DNA of 64,000 bases from CBDCWT01 sp965223305 (GTDB lineage Bacteria > Planctomycetota > Planctomycetia > Pirellulales > Pirellulaceae), in contig CBDCWT010000013.1 in the NCBI GenBank assembly GCA_965223305.1, positions 124,001-188,000 on the forward strand. Direction: 5' to 3'. Position 1 is the first letter of the stretch; each line of letters starts with the position of its first letter. Below are positions 26,762-36,268 of this stretch, in pieces. The translations under genes were made by a program, and so were the position numbers. A model generated the notes under the pieces. The model was not told where the DNA came from, did no database searches, and saw nothing but the letters and a program-made list of their open reading frames with translations.

Positions 26762-29557
26762 CTATTTGTTGCGGAAGAGATCGCTCTCCACGATGGCATG
26801 GACGAGGCTGCGGACTCCGTATTGATCCGCTTTGGTTTGTTCGAGAATTTGCTCGACGGCCGGACGATCGCTGAACCGGATCGGTGCGCCGGTCGCGTAG
26901 ACCACCAGGTGCCGCGTGAGATTCCGCGCAACCTGGGCCTCATCCTGCAGAATCAGCTGTTTGAACTCACGGACGTCGTTGAACTTCCGCCCATCCGGCA
27001 ACTGGCCGTGGGGCTCGACGGGCAGAGCGTAATGGAAATCAAACGGCCAGCCATTCTTGCCGAGGCCGAACTCGGGAACCTGATCCTTCGCGTCGCCGCG
27101 ATAGCGATCACGCCAGCCTCCCATCACGTCGAAGTTCTCGAGGGCGAAGCCCGGTGGATCGATCTTATTGTGACACGCAGCGCAAGTCTTATCCGCGCGA
27201 TGCTTGTCCAGCTGCTGGCGGATAGTCACCGCACCCCGTGTGTCGGGATCGACGGCCGCCACGGACGAGGGCGGCGGCGGCACGTCTCGCCCAAGCATCC
27301 GCTCGGTGATCCACTTGCCGCGAATGACCGGGGAGGTAGTCGTGCCGTTGGCGGTGACTTTGAGCACAATGGCCTGCGTCATCACCCCACCACGGACGCT
27401 GTCAGCGGGCAGAGAAACGCGCCGCATCGAGCCACCTTGCACGTGAGGGATACCATAGTGCACGGCGAGCCGCTCATTGAGATAGGTGAAGTCCGAGTCG
27501 ATGATGTTACGCGCCGGCCGATTCTCTCGCAGAAGCTCGGTGAAGAACATCCGTGACTCGTCGAGAGCCGCTTCCGTCAGCGCTTCGTCCAGATAGTAGT
27601 CCGGGTAGAGCGTGTTCGAGGGTGTTGTGGCGTCGAGCTCCCGAAGGTCCAGCCAATAATCGAGGAACGCCTCGACGAAACGGCGGGATCTTGGGTCGCT
27701 CAGCATGCGCTCGGTTTCAAAATGAAGTGCCCCTGGCTGAGCCAGGTCCCCGGCATGTGCGCGTTCCAGGAGCGATTCGTCGGGAGGCGAGTTCCAGAGG
27801 AAGAACGACAGCCGTGAGGCGAGAGCGTAGTTGTCCAGCGGACCCGGCTCTTCCTCGAGGTAAAGGAAGGGCGGCGAGCAGATAACGGCGGTGTAACCGG
27901 CGAGCATCGAGTAGGCAAAGTCGTGCCCGTTCTTTAGCTCGCTCTTGATGACGGATAGGTAGCGCTGCACTTCGTTGTCCCGGACCGGTCGCCGGTAAGC
28001 ACGGCCAATGAAACTGCGAAGCAGACGTTCTGCGTCCTGTTCCACCTGCGTCGAAACCACCTCGACATGGCAGTCCTCGGTGCGGACGACGCGCCCATAC
28101 CCACCGGCGCCTTGCCCGCCACGGTTCTCATTGTCCGACAGGATTTGCAGGATGACTTCGCCCTTTGGGTTCCTCCGCAGCAGCAAGTCACCAAACAGCG
28201 TACGATAGCCGGCGGTGGTGGATTCGTCGTCAAGCGGACCCTCGACCTCCATCCAGCGGAAAGCAACTGCCGGCTGGCCATCCCGTTGCGCTAGCGGATT
28301 GCCGGCGGACCCCGGCCGATCCCGGAAAAAACGAGCGGCGTCTGTGACCAGTGCTTCGTTTTCCAACAGCGTGATGACACCGAGATCATAAACTGCAGGA
28401 TCGGGCGTCAGGTCGAATTCACCTACCCGGCGAACATCGATCGGGCCCTGGGCATACACGGTGATGGGCTCATCGCGACGGCCCCGAGAAACATTGTCCC
28501 CATCGGGCGAATTCCAGCGCCCTCGGCGCGGTCGGTTCCGCTTCTTACCTTCTTCACCGAGATTCCCGGCGCTAACTCCATGGGGACCGGTCCAGATCGT
28601 GTAACCGCACCAACGCACCCGGTACTTGCCCGCGACCGGTGCGCGGAAGTTATTCCAGATGGTGTGAAATGGATGGTAATTGCTGCGATTCCAACCGACC
28701 GCTTCAAGCTCGCGGAGAACCGGGTCGCTGTCACCTACCGTCACGGGCGCTTCGCGAGATCGAACCTCGGGCTGGCCTTCAAACTCAAGCACTGGAAAAG
28801 TGCTCCGCTCTGGACTTTGGCGAACGAATCGGCCGTTTCCATGGTGAAACGTCTTTGTGAGAATCGGCTCCTCGCGTGCCCAATACCGCACCGTCCGTGC
28901 CGGCGAAAGCTCGTTCCGCAGCAGCTCGATGCCCATCACGTGGCGCATGGCTGTGTTTGCCGCCTTCATGTAACGCGTCATCTGCACGTGCGACACATCG
29001 AGCGCATCGCCGATCTTGTTGAAGAGCTCCGCTTCGCCGTCTTCGGGCAGGTCGCTCTTCAACTGCAGCCACGGCGCCTGCAGCAAGTCGCGCACGGCGT
29101 TTTCGAATTCATAACGATTGAGTCGCCGCTGGGTCGCCCGGCCTTCGCCAACGACGATCTGCTTCTCGGCGGCAATCAAGGACGCTGCTAAACCGCTGGT
29201 GAACGCAGCCACATCCACCCGGTTCGGCCGACTCTCCTCATCGGGAGGCATTTCGCCCGACTGAACGCGGTCGTGCACCTTGATCCAAGTTTGGAAATTC
29301 TCGGGATCGTCGGGCGCGAACTTAAGAGTCGTCAGATCAAGCCCGCCCTCGTTGTCCACATCGTTGTGGCAGCTTGAGCAATATTCGTCGGTGAATCCGA
29401 AGAAGCCGGATTCCGCCTGTTGCGCAGCGCACGGAGAAGGCCCAACCAGGGCTGCGACTGCGCCGGCCAGACAGCACAGCAGGCGCAGTGCAGCCGAACT
29501 TCGATGGCCGCCCTGAATCCGGGGGTGGCCAATATCGGTAGGTCGGGCGTCAGTCAT
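26762..29557 (-). CDS. DUF1592-family multi-domain cytochrome, copy 2
   Basis: A 931-residue paralogue of the 20964-23648 protein with the same domain order: signal peptide, heme site (C60SSC63H64), DUF1587 (LNRYEFENAVRDLLQAPWLQ), a longer carbohydrate-binding-like middle, DUF1595, DUF1592 (LASRLSFFLWNSPPDESLL), DUF1588 (KTCAACHNKIDPPGFALENF) and DUF1585 (LVVYATGAPIRFSDRPAV). A low-complexity Arg/Gly/Asn-rich insert near residues 340-370 is absent from copy 1. It opens the second DUF1592-DUF1552 operon, now split by the 180-bp element. Confidence 0.93.
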   Translation of the reverse strand: MTDARPTDIGHPRIQGGHRSSAALRLLCCLAGAVAALVGPSPCAAQQAESGFFGFTDEYCSSCHNDVDNEGGLDLTTLKFAPDDPENFQTWIKVHDRVQSGEMPPDEESRPNRVDVAAFTSGLAASLIAAEKQIVVGEGRATQRRLNRYEFENAVRDLLQAPWLQLKSDLPEDGEAELFNKIGDALDVSHVQMTRYMKAANTAMRHVMGIELLRNELSPARTVRYWAREEPILTKTFHHGNGRFVRQSPERSTFPVLEFEGQPEVRSREAPVTVGDSDPVLRELEAVGWNRSNYHPFHTIWNNFRAPVAGKYRVRWCGYTIWTGPHGVSAGNLGEEGKKRNRPRRGRWNSPDGDNVSRGRRDEPITVYAQGPIDVRRVGEFDLTPDPAVYDLGVITLLENEALVTDAARFFRDRPGSAGNPLAQRDGQPAVAFRWMEVEGPLDDESTTAGYRTLFGDLLLRRNPKGEVILQILSDNENRGGQGAGGYGRVVRTEDCHVEVVSTQVEQDAERLLRSFIGRAYRRPVRDNEVQRYLSVIKSELKNGHDFAYSMLAGYTAVICSPPFLYLEEEPGPLDNYALASRLSFFLWNSPPDESLLERAHAGDLAQPGALHFETERMLSDPRSRRFVEAFLDYWLDLRELDATTPSNTLYPDYYLDEALTEAALDESRMFFTELLRENRPARNIIDSDFTYLNERLAVHYGIPHVQGGSMRRVSLPADSVRGGVMTQAIVLKVTANGTTTSPVIRGKWITERMLGRDVPPPPSSVAAVDPDTRGAVTIRQQLDKHRADKTCAACHNKIDPPGFALENFDVMGGWRDRYRGDAKDQVPEFGLGKNGWPFDFHYALPVEPHGQLPDGRKFNDVREFKQLILQDEAQVARNLTRHLVVYATGAPIRFSDRPAVEQILEQTKADQYGVRSLVHAIVESDLFRNK

Positions 29558-29649
29558 GTGCTCGTTGCGGTGATCACAGCTGAGCGGCTCTCACGCAACT
29601 CATCGGATAGCCTGCTGTCATCGTGGGGCGAGAAAACCTGTGACATCTC

Positions 29650-30723
29650 TCACTTTTCAATCGGATCCAAGCGATACTTTTCATGGAGTTCCCGGTTACG
29701 GCTGAGCAAATCCGCGGGCAACTCCATGTCCAATTCGCGCACCATTTGCCCGACGGGTGTCTCAGGGTCGTTTGACCAAAAGATGCCGCGGTCTTCCGCT
29801 CTCGAATAGCGATATCCCACACGGTCTCCGTACTTGTCGGTGAACGACTTGCCATCTTTCAGTGTTGGCTGCCAGGTAAGCATTACGTAGTCGAGATCGA
29901 TCTGTTCCACGAAGATTCCGTCATCACCGGATATCTCACGAATCCGGTGGCCCGTGGGATCAAGCAAGGAAGCATTGTTGCGCCAAGTGCTCGTGAGTAT
30001 GAAGTAGTTGTTCCGCATGGCACGGAAAGCGGGCCTGATCTGGCCAGGCGATTGCGTCGGCCAAATGACGAGTTCGGCTCCCTTCCGTCCTAATGACTCC
30101 CAGCCTTGGTCGAAGAAAATGTCAAAGCAGATTTGGAAGCCGACTCTTCCGAAGTCGCAATCGAAGACCGGGAACTCGGTTCCCGGTGTAACACCACCTT
30201 CGAGAATATCTTGGTTTCGTCCGGCGACCGGATACACCTTCCGATAAGTCCCCACATGCTCGCCTTGCCGTCCTAGCAGCACCACGGCGTTCGAGAACAA
30301 GCCTCTCTCACGGTCATCGACTAAATAGAGCGGCACGGCGATGTAGCAGCCGTGCTGGCGGGCCTTGGCACCCATCATGTCAAGTACGAGACCTTCCAAG
30401 GGCAAGGAGATTTCCGCGGCAGACCCGCTCGCATTTCCGTTAATGGCCATCTCAGGCAACGCCGCGATATCTAGCTGTTTGCCCGGATAGCGTGTCTCCG
30501 CTCGAGCAGCCATTTGGTCAATGAAGTGACCAAGTTCATCCAGCCGCTGCTTCAAGCCGGGATACTCGTGAAACATGTTGTACATCAACGTGCCCACAAT
30601 CACCTTTCGCGGCCCGGGCTCATAACGCGTCGGGCCTCGGGTCTGAGCGAACGCAGGCAGAGCAAGCATCGCTACGAAAACTGCTGCCAACGGAGCCGTG
30701 CGGCAATCGAACCATTGCGACAT
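29650..30723 (-). CDS. Secreted carbon-nitrogen hydrolase (nitrilase superfamily)
   Basis: A 357-residue enzyme with a signal peptide (PLAAVFVAMLALPAFAQ). The catalytic triad is complete: E91 (AALPEMAING), K162 (GTYRKVYPVAG) and C199 (VGFQICFDIFF). The superfamily cleaves C-N bonds of nitriles, amides or carbamoyl groups; the substrate is unknown. A signal peptide is unusual for nitrilases in general but recurrent in planctomycetes. The truncated homologue at 60274 also carries one. It lies between the DUF1592 operon and the membrane-bound dehydrogenase on the same strand. Confidence 0.9.
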   Translation of the reverse strand: MSQWFDCRTAPLAAVFVAMLALPAFAQTRGPTRYEPGPRKVIVGTLMYNMFHEYPGLKQRLDELGHFIDQMAARAETRYPGKQLDIAALPEMAINGNASGSAAEISLPLEGLVLDMMGAKARQHGCYIAVPLYLVDDRERGLFSNAVVLLGRQGEHVGTYRKVYPVAGRNQDILEGGVTPGTEFPVFDCDFGRVGFQICFDIFFDQGWESLGRKGAELVIWPTQSPGQIRPAFRAMRNNYFILTSTWRNNASLLDPTGHRIREISGDDGIFVEQIDLDYVMLTWQPTLKDGKSFTDKYGDRVGYRYSRAEDRGIFWSNDPETPVGQMVRELDMELPADLLSRNRELHEKYRLDPIEK

Positions 30724-30794
30724 GAGATTCTCCCACGATTAGGTTAACGTAGTCGGTGTGTTTATCGTACCGACGGCGGTTGTCGGATGCACGT

Positions 30795-33410
30795 TCACGG
30801 TAACTCGGATCCACCTTCAAGAAACTCGACCAGGTCGCGGAGCTCACGGTCTGTTAAGGAATCAACCAGCTTGTCTGGCATGAAGGAAACTTGCAATTCC
30901 ACCATCGACTCGATGTCATTGCGGTCGAACATGCGGTTCTGGCCGTTGGTGTCCCGCATTGCTTCCCTAGTGGACGACCGCAAGCGGATCCCGGTAAAGG
31001 TGCGGCCGTCCTTGAGAATGATCGTGCGAGGTTGGTACTGCGGCGCCATCTCGCGACTCGGTTCGAGGATCGACTGCAGCAACCGAGTGCGGTCTTTTTG
31101 ATGGCTGACGGCGCTCAGGTCTGGACCGACGACGTTTCCGCGACCGCCGTGTCGATGACAGTTGGAGCACAAGGCCAGCCGGGCATGATGAAAGATGCGC
31201 CGACCGTTCTCGGCGTCGGGCGGTCCCTGGACCGTCTCGAGTGCCTGTAGCCACGCCTGGGTGTTCGTTAATGCGGGTCGCCCGGAGGTGAGTGATTCCG
31301 GAGTCAGCACAGCCTGGAACATGTCTGCCGATTCGGGATACTCTTCAGCGAGTGCAATCAGCGCGCGGATGTGCTCCGGTCGATGTTCGCCGGAGGACCG
31401 CATGCAACGCAGGGCTTCTTCGCGAACCACGCGATGGGCGTCATCCACCAGTTTCAGCAGTAATGAGGTGTGACGTTCCGCGAGGGCAGCCAGCCCCGCC
31501 ACCGCTTCAGCCCGGAGCGTGGGGCTCCTTTCAATGTCGGTGGCAATTCCGATCAGTAGCTCCTGCGAAACCATGGGGTTGCCGGACAGGGTGCGGACCA
31601 CCTCAAGCGACAGCGTCTCATCGTCCACGGTCAGAAGTCGCCGCAGATCGTCGAGCGTCAGTCCCTTGGGAAAGCTCCGCACTGGCGCACTGCCGTCTTC
31701 AGGCGCCGATAGCGACTGGCTTGGTAGCAAGCGGAGGGCGTACGCACGCAAACGTGGTGCGCTATCGGAGTCACGAACGCGGGCCAGCAGCATCTCCGGG
31801 TTGCGGACGCCTTCTTCAGGTTTTCCACTCAATGTGTTCCAGGCTGCAACTCCGGCTTCAAATCTCTGGTAGTCGAGGTCGCTGCGGCTGAGCATCTCTT
31901 CGACTTGCGGTAGTAGGGACTTCACCTTCTCATCTGCGATCCACCGCAGGGTCTCAAACTGTACGTCCGCGTCGTCGTCCGCCAGAAAAGTACTCGCCCA
32001 ATCTGTCGCCGACACGTGGGCCAGCTTCAACGCCAAGACTGCCTGAACTCGGTCCCTTGCCGCCCATTGTGTCACCTCGGCCGCGGCCCACTTTGGCGCT
32101 TCCCGCGACAGAGCGCGCAAGGCCGCGTGGGAAAGAAACGGATCTTCCTCTTGGGCCAAGTGCATTAATGTCTTGCGATCCCGAGTGCCCCGCCCACCGC
32201 GCAGATCGGCCGCCAGGCGCGACTTCTCCGTTGGCGGATCCAGATCTAACTCGCCCAGCCAGCCCGCGTTGTCGACATCAACCTCGAGTCTCCACAAGCG
32301 ACCGAAACCGTGTGCTTCGTAGCGGCCATCGACCCAGTCTGTGAAATACCAGACGCGTCGCCGGCCGCTGGCGGCATCTGCGGCGGCGATGCAGCCAGGT
32401 CGGAAGTACCGTCCGCCCTTGACCAAGGCGACTCGATCCGCTGCATAGGACGCGCCCTTTCTGCGAAGCCTAAAAAAATCAATCCGGTGATCGCTCCAGG
32501 AGGGCACGAGCAGCCCACGGCCTAGAGGTAACACGCCACAGGGCGCTTCGCCGGACGGATGGATCATGGGCAGCGTGCCGCGCAGTTCTCCGTGCCAACC
32601 GACGAACGGATGGTGCGCTTCTGGGCCGTACGTCCTTTGGTAGCCGTAGTCTCCACCTTCAACGATGTGCAGCAGTCGGCAGGGAGGCCTTTCGCCCGGG
32701 TCGTTCTCCGCGGTGAATATCTCTCCGTCCTCGCGGACGCAGATCGCGAACGGGTTCCAGAACCCTCGGGCGATGCGCCGCAAACGGCTCCCGTCGGCTG
32801 TGCAGCGGAAGATGCCACCCTCGCCGGTCCCTTGGACGGTGGCGCCGTCGGTTCCGGTCAGTTTCCACGGCTCGCCGCTGTTTGTCCCAATACCGAAAAC
32901 CAGATCGCCATCGGGATGCCATGCAAGACCTTCAAGACCGTTGTGTGGATAAACGCCTGCGGTCTCTAGCACCGCGATGTTCTCTGCGGCGTCCGATTTT
33001 CCGTCGCCGTCGGAATCCCTAATCCGCAGAATCCGGTCCCGCTCTGCCAGATAAACCCAGCCGTCGGGGCCGAGTTCTAGGTCCATGGTGGCCTCGGTGG
33101 CGTTGTAAAACACCTGCCGATGTTCGGCCCGACCGTCTCCGTCACGGTCGGAGAAGACCAGGACCTCGTCATGTTGCGGGCCGACGTAATCGTCGGGTCG
33201 AAAATGGGTGTGCGTCGCCACTACCCAAATCCGGCCACGATCGTCAACATCGATGCCGGTCGGTGTTACCAGGCTGGGGTGTTCTGCAACGATAGCGAGC
33301 CGCACACCGGGCTGCAGCGTTTCAACGTCTGGCTCCCGCTCCATCGCGGCGAGAATCCCCGCCGAGGCCAGCCAATACGGAAACAGACACCATCTGGTTT
33401 TCTCCTTCAT
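30795..33410 (-). CDS. PVC-type membrane-bound dehydrogenase: beta-propeller, HEAT repeats, cytochrome c
   Basis: About 871 residues from the ATG at 33410. After a signal segment comes a beta-propeller of the glucose/sorbosone dehydrogenase type (THTHFRPDDYVGPQHDEVLV, VYPHNGLEGLAWHPDGDLVF and ENDPGERPPCRLLHI). A HEAT-repeat region follows (about 440-720), then a C-terminal cytochrome c domain with CSNCHRHGGRGNVVGPDL near residue 750 and a GPDL-D-M-type heme pocket. This architecture is common in Planctomycetota and Verrucomicrobiota and is presumed to oxidise a sugar or alcohol in the periplasm. The frame extends to 33482, but 33410 begins a proper leader. Confidence 0.9.
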   Translation of the reverse strand: MKEKTRWCLFPYWLASAGILAAMEREPDVETLQPGVRLAIVAEHPSLVTPTGIDVDDRGRIWVVATHTHFRPDDYVGPQHDEVLVFSDRDGDGRAEHRQVFYNATEATMDLELGPDGWVYLAERDRILRIRDSDGDGKSDAAENIAVLETAGVYPHNGLEGLAWHPDGDLVFGIGTNSGEPWKLTGTDGATVQGTGEGGIFRCTADGSRLRRIARGFWNPFAICVREDGEIFTAENDPGERPPCRLLHIVEGGDYGYQRTYGPEAHHPFVGWHGELRGTLPMIHPSGEAPCGVLPLGRGLLVPSWSDHRIDFFRLRRKGASYAADRVALVKGGRYFRPGCIAAADAASGRRRVWYFTDWVDGRYEAHGFGRLWRLEVDVDNAGWLGELDLDPPTEKSRLAADLRGGRGTRDRKTLMHLAQEEDPFLSHAALRALSREAPKWAAAEVTQWAARDRVQAVLALKLAHVSATDWASTFLADDDADVQFETLRWIADEKVKSLLPQVEEMLSRSDLDYQRFEAGVAAWNTLSGKPEEGVRNPEMLLARVRDSDSAPRLRAYALRLLPSQSLSAPEDGSAPVRSFPKGLTLDDLRRLLTVDDETLSLEVVRTLSGNPMVSQELLIGIATDIERSPTLRAEAVAGLAALAERHTSLLLKLVDDAHRVVREEALRCMRSSGEHRPEHIRALIALAEEYPESADMFQAVLTPESLTSGRPALTNTQAWLQALETVQGPPDAENGRRIFHHARLALCSNCHRHGGRGNVVGPDLSAVSHQKDRTRLLQSILEPSREMAPQYQPRTIILKDGRTFTGIRLRSSTREAMRDTNGQNRMFDRNDIESMVELQVSFMPDKLVDSLTDRELRDLVEFLEGGSELP

Positions 33411-33618
33411 GGATGTTCTCGCTGGGGATTTGCAGGTGAGCCTAGAGATTTTCGCAGACAGGCACCATAGATTCAATTGCATCCGCCCCCGAACCGCATC
33501 AGGTCGTACCTCCCGAACAACGGGCGGAGCCGATGCTATAATCAGACCTCACTCGATCAGCTTGGGGTGTACAAGCGCCGGTAGAAACCTAATTCACCGT
33601 TTAACACAGCCGCAGCTA

Positions 33619-35607
33619 ATGAGCACGACCTGCCTCGCGATCGCGTTACTAGCATCCCTCACAGCGAACGACGACCTTCGCTGCCTGAAAGCCGATGGAG
33701 ATGCTGGTCCGCCGGACCAGCTTGTCTACCAACACCTATTGCGTGTGGCATCAAAAGCGCTGGACCGGCGTGATGCAGTCTACGAAAGTCTGGAAACGCC
33801 AGAGCAGGTTCAAGCCTATCAACGGCGGCTGCGGGAGTTCTTTGTGCGGCAACTCGGCGGCTTCCCAACTCGTACGCCGCTCAACTCGCATGTTGTCGGA
33901 AAACTCGGTGGAGACGGATTCAGAATCGAAAAGATTCTTTTCGAGAGCCAGCCGAACCACCACGTCACAGCGCTGTTGTACCTACCGACAAATGGGACTC
34001 GGTTCCCTGGAGTTGTCGTTGCGAGCGGGCACAGCAGGACGGGTAAGGCTGCCGGATACAACCAACGGTTTGGGATTGCCCTTGCGCGAAATGGAATCGC
34101 GACACTCTGCTACGATCCGATTGGGCAAGGAGAGCGATCACAAATCCTCAATGACCGTGGCCAACCACAGTTCAACAGCACAACTCGCGAACACTTCTTG
34201 ATGGGTGTCGGATCGATCCTAGTCGGTACGAATACGGCAAGATACCGCATCTGGGACGGGATGCGGGCAATCGACTACCTATGCAGCAGGGAAGACATCG
34301 ACCCACAGCGAATTGGATTCACCGGGTGTTCCGGAGGTGGCACGTTAACGAGCTACCTGATGGCACTCGATGAACGCGTGCAATGCGCGGCACCTGCCTG
34401 CTATCTGACGACGTTTCGAAGGCTGCTCGAGACAATCGGACCGCAGGATGCCGAGCAGAACATTTTCGGGCAGCTCGCATATGGGATGGATCAAACCGAC
34501 TATGTGTTGATGCGGGCGCCGCGTCCGACTCTGATCAGCGCGACCACGGATGACTTCTTTGATATCGGAGGAACTTGGGAGAACTTGAGACAGGCCAAGC
34601 GACTCTATGCGCAACTCAACGCGTCAGAGCGGGTGGACGTGGTGGAGGCCGCTGGTGGCCACGGCGTTCAGCCGCAGAACTTGCTAGCCATCGTGCGCTG
34701 GATGAGAAGGTGGCTGCTGCAAATGGACGATGCCATCGAATTACAAGAGATGGTTACTCATTCGCCTGAGGAACTGAATTGTACCGAGCATGGGCAGGTA
34801 CTTCGCTTGTCTGGAGAACGGTCCGTTTTTGATCTCAACCTCGAATGGGCGGCGAGACTAGCGGATGCCCGCAAGGAATTTTGGCAACGCGCATCGCCGG
34901 AAGAGGCACGCAAAATCGTGCGTGAGACCGTCCAGGTTAGAAAGTTGGACTCGATTCCAAAGCCGCGGATGGAGAAAGTCGGACGTGTCAACCGGGACGG
35001 CTACCACATTGATAAACTTGTCTTGTGGACTGAGAAAGGCCTGCCTATTCCGGTGCTCACCTACCACCCGGCCGATCCCGTGGACGACGCCTATCTATAC
35101 CTCCACGGAGCGGGAAAAGTGGCGGATGGTGGAGAAGATCAGGCTATCGAACAACTCGTACGCGAAAGGTACGTCGTGGTAGCGGTCGACTTGATCGGCA
35201 TGGGGGAGACCGCTCCGCAACAGCGCGACGACTTGCTGGGAGATTGGAAAAACTACTTTATCGCGTATCTGCTCGGCGAGTCACTGTTAGGACTACGCAC
35301 GGAGGACGTGTTGACCTGCGGGCGGTGGGTTGCCGAATACGAGACGGACGATCGCAGGAAAGTGCATTTGGCGGCAGCTGATTCGGCGGGAATACCCGCG
35401 TTACATGCGGCGGCGTTGGAGCCCGAGTTGTTTGCTTCGCTACGACTACGCAACGCGCTATCCTCGTGGAGCAGCGTCGTGGGTGAACGGGTACCCGAGG
35501 GGGTTTTGACGAACACCATGCATGGCGTGTTGAGCAAGTACGATTTGCCCGACTTGCGTGAACTAGTCGAGCGGCAAACGGGCGTTGCGCCAGAAATCTC
35601 TCAGTAG
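33619..35607 (+). CDS. Tandem alpha/beta-hydrolase (acetyl-xylan-esterase-like)
   Basis: A 662-residue protein. The first half is an alpha/beta hydrolase of the peptide/acetyl-xylan esterase type: FPGVVVASGHSRTGKA (oxyanion region), LCYDPIGQGER, and nucleophile Ser238 in GFTGCSGGGTLTSYL, with a later Asp/His pair (TDDFFDIGG and AAGGHGVQPQN). The second half resembles another hydrolase domain (VLTYHPADPVDDAYLYLHG, AVDLIGMGET) but its nucleophile position reads AADSAGIPAL, a degenerate elbow. The open frame reaches 33208, but that part is antisense to the upstream dehydrogenase; the ATG at 33619 is followed by a short hydrophobic leader. It shares a divergent promoter region with the dehydrogenase. 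Confidence 0.85.
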   Translation: MSTTCLAIALLASLTANDDLRCLKADGDAGPPDQLVYQHLLRVASKALDRRDAVYESLETPEQVQAYQRRLREFFVRQLGGFPTRTPLNSHVVGKLGGDGFRIEKILFESQPNHHVTALLYLPTNGTRFPGVVVASGHSRTGKAAGYNQRFGIALARNGIATLCYDPIGQGERSQILNDRGQPQFNSTTREHFLMGVGSILVGTNTARYRIWDGMRAIDYLCSREDIDPQRIGFTGCSGGGTLTSYLMALDERVQCAAPACYLTTFRRLLETIGPQDAEQNIFGQLAYGMDQTDYVLMRAPRPTLISATTDDFFDIGGTWENLRQAKRLYAQLNASERVDVVEAAGGHGVQPQNLLAIVRWMRRWLLQMDDAIELQEMVTHSPEELNCTEHGQVLRLSGERSVFDLNLEWAARLADARKEFWQRASPEEARKIVRETVQVRKLDSIPKPRMEKVGRVNRDGYHIDKLVLWTEKGLPIPVLTYHPADPVDDAYLYLHGAGKVADGGEDQAIEQLVRERYVVVAVDLIGMGETAPQQRDDLLGDWKNYFIAYLLGESLLGLRTEDVLTCGRWVAEYETDDRRKVHLAAADSAGIPALHAAALEPELFASLRLRNALSSWSSVVGERVPEGVLTNTMHGVLSKYDLPDLRELVERQTGVAPEISQ

Positions 35608-36268
35608 CCGATGGCCGCGCCGTCTTTCCGTGGATCAGACCCGCCAAAGTATCTGAGTGGGTTGTCTAACCGCCAGATCGCCTGGTAGCCGCCGTGTGCC
35701 GCGGTGCCTGGTCGAACGACATGCCCCATTTCGGCCAGCCGCAATTTAACACTGTCGTCGATACCACGTTCAAAAATCAGTTCTCCACCGTCGCTGGACT
35801 TTGCACCCCATGGACTCGAACTGCCATCGTGGGCAACCCGCGGTTGATCGCCAGCCTGTTGCGGCGACATGCCGAAGTCGATCATGTTCATCACGACTTG
35901 CGAGTGGCCTTGCGGCTGAAAGTCACCGCCCATCACCCCAAATGACATGACCGGTCGCCCCGACTTCGTCATGAAGGCGGGGATAATTGTGTGGAACGGG
36001 CGCTTGTGTGGCTCTAACCGGTTACGGTGTGCCGGGTCCAGTGAGAAACACTGCCCGCGGCTCTGCATCGGAAACCCAACCCCGTCCGGGCAGATCGCGG
36101 ACCCAAAGCCGTGGTAGTTGCTTTGGATAAACGAGATCATGTTGCCCTCGCCGTCCGCTGCTGTGAGGTAGATGGTATCGGAGTCCAATTGAGGATCGCC
36201 GAAACGAACTTGAGTACGTGCTCGCTTGGGATCAATCAGCGTTGCCCTCTGTTTTGCGTATTCTTTAG
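35601..36268 (-). pseudogene. Gamma-glutamyltransferase, C-terminal part cut off by IS
   Basis: The minus strand from 36268 reads KEYAKQRATLIDPKRARTQV, then SDTIYLTAADGEGNMISFIQ where the autoprocessing/catalytic Thr region of GGT lies, then GFPMQSRGQCFSLDPAH, MSFGVMGGDFQPQGHSQV and a normal C-terminus. It continues exactly from the N-terminal part at 37797-38857 once the IS and one copy of the CTAA duplication are removed. No start of its own is evident, so it is probably silent. It overlaps the hydrolase stop by seven bases, convergently. Confidence 0.92.

Noticed and set aside
26576..27556. Plus-strand open frame of 326 residues
   Set aside because: It begins in the 180-bp element and is otherwise antisense to the DUF1592 gene.
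33208..33618. Upstream extension of the hydrolase frame
   Set aside because: It is antisense to the 5' part of the membrane-bound dehydrogenase and has no leader; the ATG at 33619 is followed by a hydrophobic leader.
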